Assembly (NCBI GenBank): GCA_964491915.1
Contig: CAZBHS010000023.1
Location: 1-64,000, forward strand
DNA length: 64,000 nucleotides
From: JAHELQ01 sp964491915
GTDB taxonomy: Bacteria > Acidobacteriota > Aminicenantia > UBA2199
Direction of reading: 5' to 3'
Position 1 is the stretch's first letter. The number at the start of each line of letters is the position of its first letter. Below the pieces are notes generated by a model. That model was given only the letters and a program-made list of their open reading frames with translations, ran no database searches and was not told the DNA's origin. Positions 1 through 8,600 of this stretch are shown here, piece after piece. Position numbers and translations under genes: made by a program.

Positions 1-2
1 TG

Positions 3-1430
3 TTCCAGCACCCCACCATCCGCAGATTGGCCCAGCTTATCAAGCAGTCTGAAAACGATGAGTGTGTGCCGTTGCAACCGGCTCCCCCACAGGACTATTA
101 TCCGGTGTCCAGCGCTCAAAAGCAATTGTATCTGGCGCAGCAGGCGGATCTCGGCAGCGCCGCCTACCATCTACCGCGGATTTTACCGCTGGCTGAAGAA
201 CCGGACCGGGAACAGCTAAAAATCGCGTTTCGGCAATTGATTCAGCGTCATGAGACCTTGAGGACGAGCTTCCTGGTTGTGGAGGGAGAGACTGTTCAAA
301 CGATTATCGCCGATGCCGATGTCGAGCTGGAGGTTTACGATTCCCTACCCGCCGGCGAAATTTCGGCCACATTTGTCCGGCCCTTTGACCTGGCGGAGGC
401 TCCTCTCATGAGAGTGGGATTGATCAAAACCCCGCGGTCCGAATGGTGGCTGGCGGTGGATATCCATCACATTGTCACCGACGGCATCTCCAACGATATT
501 CTGGCCCGCGATTTTTCGGCCCTTTATGAAGGCCGCCGTCTGCCGGAGTTGAAGCTCCAATACAAAGATTATTGCGTCTGGCAACAAGAACGGAGGCGCA
601 GTGACGGCAACGATGCGGATCTTCACTATTGGCGCTCGTTATTCCACACCCCGCCGCCTCCATTGAAGCTACCGCTCGATTTCCCCAGGCCGGCGCAGAA
701 GAGCTTCGCCGGCAATAGCGTCTCCTTTCAATTGGATGCCCCGCTGACCGCCGCTTTGAAAGAGATGGCCGCCACAAACGGGGCGACGATGTTTTTGCTT
801 TTATTGACAATCTATTATGTGCTCCTGGCCCGTCTGTCAGGTCAATGGGACATCGTGACCGGCACGCCGGTGTCCGGCCGCATCCACCCGGATCTCGAAC
901 AAGTCATCGGTCTGTTCGTCAACACCCTGCCGTTGCGTCATCGAGCGGAGCCGCGCCTTCGCTTCAGCGACGTGCTGCTCCAAATAAAAGAGCGGACCCT
1001 CGAGGCATTCGACCATCAGGATTTCGGCTTCGACCAATTGGTGGAGCAAGCGGTTCCCCGCCGGGATTGGAGCCGCAGCCCACTCTTCGATGTGTTTTTC
1101 ACCTATCATTCTCTGGATCACCGGAGGGACGAGGCGCGGCAAGAACGCGAGTCCGCCATCGTCAATACTGTCTGCGATTACGATCTGGTGCTCAACGCGC
1201 TGGAAACCCCCGGCGGCATAAGCTTCACTTTGATTTATTGCACGGAGCTGTTCGCCGCTGAAACAGGCCGGCGAATCGCCGGTTTTTTCACGGAGCTCTG
1301 CCGGAACATCACCGCCTATCCAACCATTCGTCTTGAAGATATCGATGTGATGGATGCGGCCGAGAAAAAACGGTTTATGGACATTGTTGACGGCGACCAG
1401 GAGAATATTCATGCGGATTTTGACCTATAG
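3..1430 (+). CDS. NRPS fragment: carrier-domain end plus condensation domain (5' end outside window)
   Basis: The reading frame is open at the left edge and starts inside the last helix of a peptidyl-carrier domain (FQHPTIRRLAQLI), so this is the C-terminal end of a larger synthetase. A complete condensation domain follows, with an N-terminal SSAQKQLYLAQQ motif, catalytic HHIVTDG at 465-485 and later motifs such as VIGLFVNTLPLR and RDWSRSPLFDVFF. The protein stops right after the condensation domain with no adenylation domain, and ends in an acidic tail finishing ADFDL. The next module therefore lies on another polypeptide, evidently the NRPS starting near 2630. The U32-family gene begins 27 bases downstream behind a strong GGAGGAG site, so the three genes look co-transcribed. 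The family is certain; the peptide product is unknown. Confidence 0.93.
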   Translation, partial: FQHPTIRRLAQLIKQSENDECVPLQPAPPQDYYPVSSAQKQLYLAQQADLGSAAYHLPRILPLAEEPDREQLKIAFRQLIQRHETLRTSFLVVEGETVQTIIADADVELEVYDSLPAGEISATFVRPFDLAEAPLMRVGLIKTPRSEWWLAVDIHHIVTDGISNDILARDFSALYEGRRLPELKLQYKDYCVWQQERRRSDGNDADLHYWRSLFHTPPPPLKLPLDFPRPAQKSFAGNSVSFQLDAPLTAALKEMAATNGATMFLLLLTIYYVLLARLSGQWDIVTGTPVSGRIHPDLEQVIGLFVNTLPLRHRAEPRLRFSDVLLQIKERTLEAFDHQDFGFDQLVEQAVPRRDWSRSPLFDVFFTYHSLDHRRDEARQERESAIVNTVCDYDLVLNALETPGGISFTLIYCTELFAAETGRRIAGFFTELCRNITAYPTIRLEDIDVMDAAEKKRFMDIVDGDQENIHADFDL

Positions 1431-1457
1431 AAAACATGAAACTCCGGAGGAGAGACC

Positions 1458-2618
1458 ATGAGATATTTTAGTATTCCCGCAGATTTTAAAAAGGAGACCA
1501 TCGACGGCTTTTACCGGTTGAACCGGCAATATCCAGAATCCCGTGTTATCGAGGTGTACGGCAGCGTCACCGCCAACAATACAATCGGCACCGGCCGTTT
1601 GTCCAATTATCTGGGGACCATCGATTTGCTGGATTTGTACGATTACGCGGCTTACGCGGCGGAGCGGGGCATCGAGTTCAATTACACCCTCAACGCCTCC
1701 CATCTCTTCAACCGGGAGTTTTCAACCGACGGAGCCGGGGAGATCGTGTCGTTTTTGCATCAATTGCGCGAGGGAGGAATTCGCGCCTTGACAGTGGCGT
1801 TGCCGTCGCTGATGGAGTTGATACAATCCACTGGATTGGATTTCAAAATCAAGGCCTCCTGTATTTGCCAGATCACCAGCGCCATCAAGGCCGGGGTCTA
1901 CAAGAACATGGGGGCCTACCGCATCGTGCCGGATGAATCCTTGAATCGCGATTTCGCGGCGTTAAAACGAATCCAAAAGACCTTTGGCGACGGAGTGGAG
2001 GTGATTGCCAACCAAATATGCGATCAGAACTGCATCTACCGCATGTTTCATTACAATATGATCTCAGGCGACCCGCACGGGGCGGTGAATGACGTCAGCG
2101 CCAACTTCTACGAGCAACGTTGCCTGGCCCAACAATTGAGAAGCTTCGACAATGTGTTGAAGTTGAGTTGGATCCGGCCTGAGGATTTACACTATTATGA
2201 AGCCATCGGTATTCGCCATTTCAAATTGCAAGGGCGCCATACCTTCAAGTATGGCGGCGATCCGGTTCGTACCGCCGAATGTTATTTCAATGGGAGTCAT
2301 GACGGCAATTTGATGGATTTGTTGACCATGTTCGCCCAGACCACCAGCTTCAAAGTTATGATAGACAATAAAAAACTGGATGGCTTTCTGCGGCCTTTTG
2401 TGGAGAACGATCATTTTTGCCGGCGCGATTGTTCGGTTTGCGGATATTGCGCCGCATTCGCTAAAAAATGTATGGATCAAAGGGAAACCCAGGAATTGAT
2501 GGATCTGGCCGGCGGTTATCTTCAAGTGTACGACCGCTACCGCATGCTTCTGGAAACTGTGAATCAAGAATTTAAAGAGGGTGAAACAAATGAATTATCG
2601 GCTGAATTCGATATTTGA
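1458..2618 (+). CDS. U32-family (UbiU/UbiV/PrtC-like) protein inside the NRPS operon
   Basis: A 386-residue protein of the peptidase-U32 fold family. Characterised members such as UbiU/UbiV, TrhP and RlhA are iron-sulfur proteins of oxygen-independent hydroxylation, not proteases. Visible Cys residues are C135, C137, C188, C192 (NQICDQNC) and a C-terminal cluster C321-x3-C325-x2-C328-x2-C331-x6-C338, enough to hold one or more Fe-S clusters. The protein ends SAEFDI, strikingly like the ADFDL end of the preceding NRPS. It lies between two NRPS genes with a good RBS (GGAGGAG at about 1446) and runs directly into the next gene. The context suggests a tailoring enzyme acting on an enzyme-bound amino acid, for example by anaerobic hydroxylation. 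That role is inference; the fold assignment is fairly secure. Confidence 0.8.
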   Translation: MRYFSIPADFKKETIDGFYRLNRQYPESRVIEVYGSVTANNTIGTGRLSNYLGTIDLLDLYDYAAYAAERGIEFNYTLNASHLFNREFSTDGAGEIVSFLHQLREGGIRALTVALPSLMELIQSTGLDFKIKASCICQITSAIKAGVYKNMGAYRIVPDESLNRDFAALKRIQKTFGDGVEVIANQICDQNCIYRMFHYNMISGDPHGAVNDVSANFYEQRCLAQQLRSFDNVLKLSWIRPEDLHYYEAIGIRHFKLQGRHTFKYGGDPVRTAECYFNGSHDGNLMDLLTMFAQTTSFKVMIDNKKLDGFLRPFVENDHFCRRDCSVCGYCAAFAKKCMDQRETQELMDLAGGYLQVYDRYRMLLETVNQEFKEGETNELSAEFDI

Positions 2619-2629
2619 GCGGAGGAATT

Positions 2630-5600
2630 GTGATTGGTATTAAAAAATTCGACGAGGCCAGAGAGTATTGGCTAAAAAAATTGGCGGAGCTACCGGACTT
2701 TTCTCCGCTGGCGGCGGATTTTCCTTCCGCGGATAGTTCGCAAATCTCCGCAACGCGATTCCAATTGGACTCCGCTTTGGCCTCCCGCCTGGAGCAAATG
2801 GGAAAAGGGAATCATCTGTCGGTGTATATCATTCTGCAGACAGCCTTCAAAATTTTGTTGTCGGCGTTTACGGACCGGGACGATTTGGTGGTGGTGTCGC
2901 CGGTGTATGACTCCAATATCCGTGATTACAACCGGGTGGTGCTGTTGCGGGACCGGTTGGATGCCTCGCTGACCTTTAAAGAGTTTTTATTGCGAGTACG
3001 CGCCACCGTGTTGGAGGGCTACCGCCATCAATACTACCCGGTGGAGAAATTGCTGGACTTGTTGGATGTGTCCGTCGAATCTCCCCTGTTTTCCTTTGGT
3101 TTTCTTCACGGCGTCATTCATCGGCGATCGTTTGTTTTGGACTTTTGCCGGGAAAATCCCCGCCATGTGACTGTAGAGTGCAACACAGACGGGAACGGCC
3201 TTTATTTGGAGATCTTCTGTGATGCCGGAAGATTCTCTACCGGAACCATCCGCTCCTTCATGGATTCCTTTATCTATATTTTACGTCAGGCGGCGGAGCA
3301 GCCCACCATCGGGATCCGGCAGATCCAGTTCATGGATGATCACGTAAAAGAACGGGTGTTGCGGGGGTTCAACGACACAGGATCCCAGTACCCTCAGGAC
3401 CGCACGCTGCAGCGATTGCTGCGCGAAACCTCAGAGCGCCATCGGGACCGGATCGCTCTGTGGGGATGGAGCGATCACTCCGCCGGGCGTGAGAGTGTCT
3501 CGTATGGTGAGTTGTCCCGGAAGGCCGCTTCGCTGACCCGTCGTTTGCATGCGGCCGGCGCCGGCGATACTAGCGTGGTGGGATTGTTGCTGGAGCCCTC
3601 GGTGGAGATGATTGTCGCCATCCTTGGCGTTCTGGGGGCCGGCTGCGCCTATTTGCCGATGGATCCCGCGTTTCCCCAATCGAGGATCGACTTCATGTGC
3701 CGGGATAGCGCGGTCGATGCCGTGGTGGCGCAACCATGCTTCGAGCCATTGGTCCCAGGCGATTGTACCTGCTGGTTTGTGGATCCTTGCCGCGATATAG
3801 AAGATGAAGCTCCCGCTGCCGAATGCGCCGGTAGCGCCACGGATTTGGCCTACATCATCTACACCTCCGGCACCACCGGCGATCCCAAAGGGGTGCAAGT
3901 GGAACACCGGGGCGTGGTGAATTATATCGTTTGGCGGATCGAGACCTACGAGGTCAGCGTCGATGATGTCTCGCTTCAACCGTTGTCTTATTGTTTCGAC
4001 GGGTTTGTCTCGAACATGTACACCCCGCTTCTTAGCGGAGGTTTGCTGGTGATGGCGCCGGAGAAGGATCGCCTCGATTTTGCCGCCCTGGCCCGTTTGG
4101 TGGAGCGGCGCCGGGTGACCAATGTCAGCCTGGTGCCCGGTTTGTTCGCGGCCTTGCTGGATTACGCGACACCCGGCCAATTGCGGTCTCTACGCTTTGT
4201 GGTGCTGGCGGGTGAAGCGGCGCGCAAGCGGTTGTTGGGGCGGATAAAAACGGAGCTTCCAGGCCTTTGTCTCATCAATGAATACGGCCCCACCGAAGCG
4301 TCTGTAACCGCGGCGGCGCAGGTGGGGGTGGACGGCGAACCGGAAATTATCGGCCGTCCCATCGCCAATACCACTATTTATATTCTCGACCGGCAACTGA
4401 AACCCGTTCCGCCGGGAGCCGCCGGTCAATTGTTTATTTGCGGCGACGGCCTCGCCAGGTCCTATGTGAATAGCCCGTCGTTGACAGCGCGAAAATTTTT
4501 GCCGGCGCCCCATGATATCACCGGCTCCAACAATGGCGAGAGAATGTATGCCAGCGGCGATCTGGCCCGGTTCCGTGCGGACGGCCGCATCCAATTATTG
4601 GGACGCACCGATCTTCAGGTCAAAATCCGGGGCCATCGCATCGAGCTGGAAGAGATCGAGAACCGGCTGGCCATGCTGGAGATGGTGCAAGAGGCGGTTG
4701 TTGTTGCCCGAAAAGACGAGAACGGCGATCAATACATCTGCGCGTATCTGGTGGCTGGAGACGGCGCTCGGTTGGATATGGACTCTATCCGGCGGGAATT
4801 GGAAGCCCATTTGCCCGCTTATATGATTCCCCGCTTTTTGATGGCGGTGGAAAAAATCGAACGAACCGTGGCGGGAAAAGTAAACCGGCGCGCGCTGCCT
4901 GAGCCCCAACTCCTCGCCGGACAATCATTCGTCGGCCCCACAGGCCATACAGAGACTGTGCTGGTGGATATTTGGGGGCAAATACTCAACATCTCCCCCG
5001 ATCTTTTGGGCATTGACGCGGACTTTTTCACCATCGGCGGTCATTCGCTAAACGCCACCCGCATGGTGTCCCTCATTCACAAAGAGCTCGGCGCCACCGT
5101 AACATTGGCGGAAATATTCGAAGCCCGCACCATCCGCCGCCTGGCCGAGGTCGCTTCCCCCCGTATCCAGAGCCAGGCCTTCCAGGCGGTCCAAGCGGCG
5201 GAGGAGCGGGAGTATTACGAGTTATCGCCGGCTCAAAAGCGGCTGTTTGTACTCCAACAATTGGAACTTCATAGTATCGCCTACAACATGCCGGAAGTGA
5301 TGGAATTGCAGGAAGAGCCGGATTCGAAGCGATTGGAACAGGTGTTTCGGCAATTGATTCTCCGCCACGAGAGCTTGAGGACCGGATTCGCCACGGTGGC
5401 GGGATATCCAGTGCAACAGGTTCGCGAGCGAGTCGAGTTCGCCATCGAACGCTTCCAGCTTCAGACGTCGGGCGCTAGCGACGCGGATGCCGTCAATTCA
5501 TGGATCAAAGATACCGTCAAAAAATTTGTCCGCCCCTTTGATCTGGAGCAGCCTCCGCTATTGCGGGTGGGATTGGTGACGGCCGGGGAAAAAAGGCCGG

Positions 5601-8600
5601 TTCTGTTGGTGGATATGCATCATATCATCAGCGATGGTGTTTCCATGGGGATTCTCACCGAAGAATTTCTGCGTTTGATGGAAGGGGAAGCTCTCTCTCC
5701 CTTGAGGCTTCAATACAAAGACTATTCCCAATGGTTGGCGAGCCCGCGGCAAGAAGAGGCGGCGGCGCGGCAGAGGGACTTCTGGGTCCAGCGGTTCTCA
5801 GACCAGATACCGGTTCTGCGACTACCCCTGGATTTTACCCGCCCGCAGGTTCAGGACTTTTCCGGCGATGTGGTGCCTTTCATCTTTGACGAGACTGTTG
5901 CCGCCCAATTGAAAGAACTGGCCCGCCAGACCGACGCCACTCTGTACATGGTGCTCCTGGCTCTATTTAACATCCTCCTCTTCAAACTGAGCCTGCAGGA
6001 GGACATCGTGGTGGGAACGCCCCTGGCCGGAAGGCGGCATGCGGATCTGGAGCGGATGATCGGCATGTTTGTCAATACTCTGGCCCTCCGCAATTTTCCA
6101 AAGGGCGAGATCAGCTTCGTGGATTTTTTATCGAATGTCAGGACGCGGACGCTGGAAGCGTTTGAGAACCAGGAATACCAGTTCGAGGAATTGGTGGAGC
6201 AATTGTCCTTGCGTCGCGATATCAGCCGCAATCCATTGTTCGATGTTTTGTTCTCGATGCAGCATCTGGAGCGCGCCGGCGGCGATGGCGGCGGTCCTGA
6301 TGCCGGCGCCCGGGAATCAGAGGGGTTGACCTTCCACTCATCCAAGTTTGACCTCACCTTTTCGGCGGTGGAGCGGGACGAACAGATCTTCTGCCGGATG
6401 ACCTACGCCCTGCGGTTGTTCAAGCGGGACACCATCGAGACGTGGATTCGGTATTTCACCACGATTGTCCGGGGGGTTTGCGAAGAGCCGAATCTTCCGA
6501 TAAAAAACATAGATGTGCTGGATAACGCGGGACGGAAGCAATGGCTCGATACACTATCGTCTCCCGCTACCGCGTTTCCAGAGGGGAAACCGGTCTATCG
6601 CCTGCTTCTTGATCAAATAGCGGAATCTCCTCGCCGGGTGGCGGTAAGCCAGCCGTCCGCCGGCTTGTATATTACCTTTGATCAATTGGGAAGAATCTGC
6701 GAGTCGGGCGCCCGGGCATTGAAGGCAAAAGGCGTTTGCCGCGGCGATATCGTCGCCTTCATGTGCGAACCCGGCGCTGATATTGCCGCAGGCATTTTTT
6801 CTATCCTATCGAGCGGAGCCTCTTTTTTGCCCATTGATCCCCTCATGCCGGCGGAGCGGGTGCGGTATATTCTAAACGACAGCGGCGCGTCCCTATTGTT
6901 GAGCCAACAAGGGGCCGGCATGGAATTCGCGGATGATATCCCAATCGCTTATATTGACGATTTTAGCGTCGCTGAAGCCCAGGATTCGATTGGAGCGCGG
7001 GATACCCGGAGCTATGATCCGGTGTATGTCATCTACACCTCCGGCACCACCGGCAGACCCAAAGGGGTGCGGCTTTTGCAACGCAATCTTGTCAATTATA
7101 TTTCCTGGTTTGCCGGGACTCTGGGCCTTGGCTGCGACGACCGGTCGCTCCCGGTCTCGTCTTTCGCTTATGATTTGGGCTATTCGGCGCTGTTTCCCGC
7201 TATTTGTTCCGGCGGACGGTTGACCATGGTGTCCAAAGAGGAATATATGGAACCCGGAACGCTCCTGGATATTATCGTCCGGGAACGGATCTCCTATCTA
7301 AAACTCACCCCCTCGTTTTTCGCCGCCATTCGCCGGCACCCGGATTTTGGTCCCGACCGCTGCCGCCATATACGTTGGATCGTGTTGGGGGGCGAAGCCA
7401 TTGTGCCCGCCGATGTGGAGTCCGCCTGGGGGCAATGCCCCCACCTGCGTTTCATGAATCATTATGGCCCCACCGAAGCGACAATCGGAGCGGTGGCCCG
7501 GGTGCTCCATCAAGCCGATATGCAGTATTATAGTGGGCGGCCAACCATCGGTAGACCGGTGGACAATACCTTTGCCTGCGTCGTGGACGCTTACGGCAAT
7601 GTGTTGCCCCCCGGAATTCCCGGCGAATTGTGCCTCGCCGGAGCGGGGTTGGCCGCCGGTTATTTGAACAGACCCGAGTTGACGGCCCAATCGTTCACGC
7701 CTCTTCCGGCCGCCGGTCAAACGAGGGTGTATCATACCGGCGATTTGGCGGTGATGGAGGAGAACGGCGAGATCCGCTTCCTGGGCCGCAAAGACCATCA
7801 GGTGAAGATTCGCGGCTTCCGCGTGGAACCGGCTGAAGTGGAGGCTGTATTGCTTCGCCATCCTCGAGTGAAAGAAGCGGCTGTTTTGGCGTTAACTCAT
7901 CAAAACGAACCGTTTTTGGCAGCCTATGTGGTGGCCGCGGAGCCTGAGCTCACCCGTTATCTGGAAGAGCGGCTGCCGGATTACATGATTCCGGCGGTGT
8001 TTGTGAGACTGGATAGTTTGCCCCTCACCGCCAACGGCAAGCTCGATCGCGGCGCGCTCCCGGCGCCGGATTTCTCGACCGGGACGATGGCTTCGGCGCC
8101 CGAGACCGGGACCGAGCAGCGTTTGCTTCAGATCTGGTCGGAGGTGTTGGGAGTGGAGACCCAGTCCATCGGCATCGACGACGACTTCTTCCGCATCGGC
8201 GGCCATTCGCTGCGCGCCACCATCATGATCTCTAAAATCCAGGCGGAACTGGGGGTGCGGATTCCGCTGGCTGAGGTATTCAAGACGCCCACCATCAAAG
8301 AATTGGCCCGCATTGTTTCTGTCTCCGACAAAGAGTTTTACGATAGTATCCGGCCGGCGGACCCCAAACCCTATTACCCGCAATCTTCGGCCCAAAAACG
8401 GATGTTCTTCCTGGATCAATTCGAAGAGATCGGGGTGAGCTACAATATGCCCTTTGTGCTGGAGGTCCCGGGCCAACTGGATATCCAGAGCTTCCAACAC
8501 ACTCTGGACACATTGATCGAGCGTCATGAGACCTTGCGCACCTCCTTCGGCCTCATGGACGGCGAACCGGTGCAATGTGTTCAAGAGCCCGGCGCCATTC

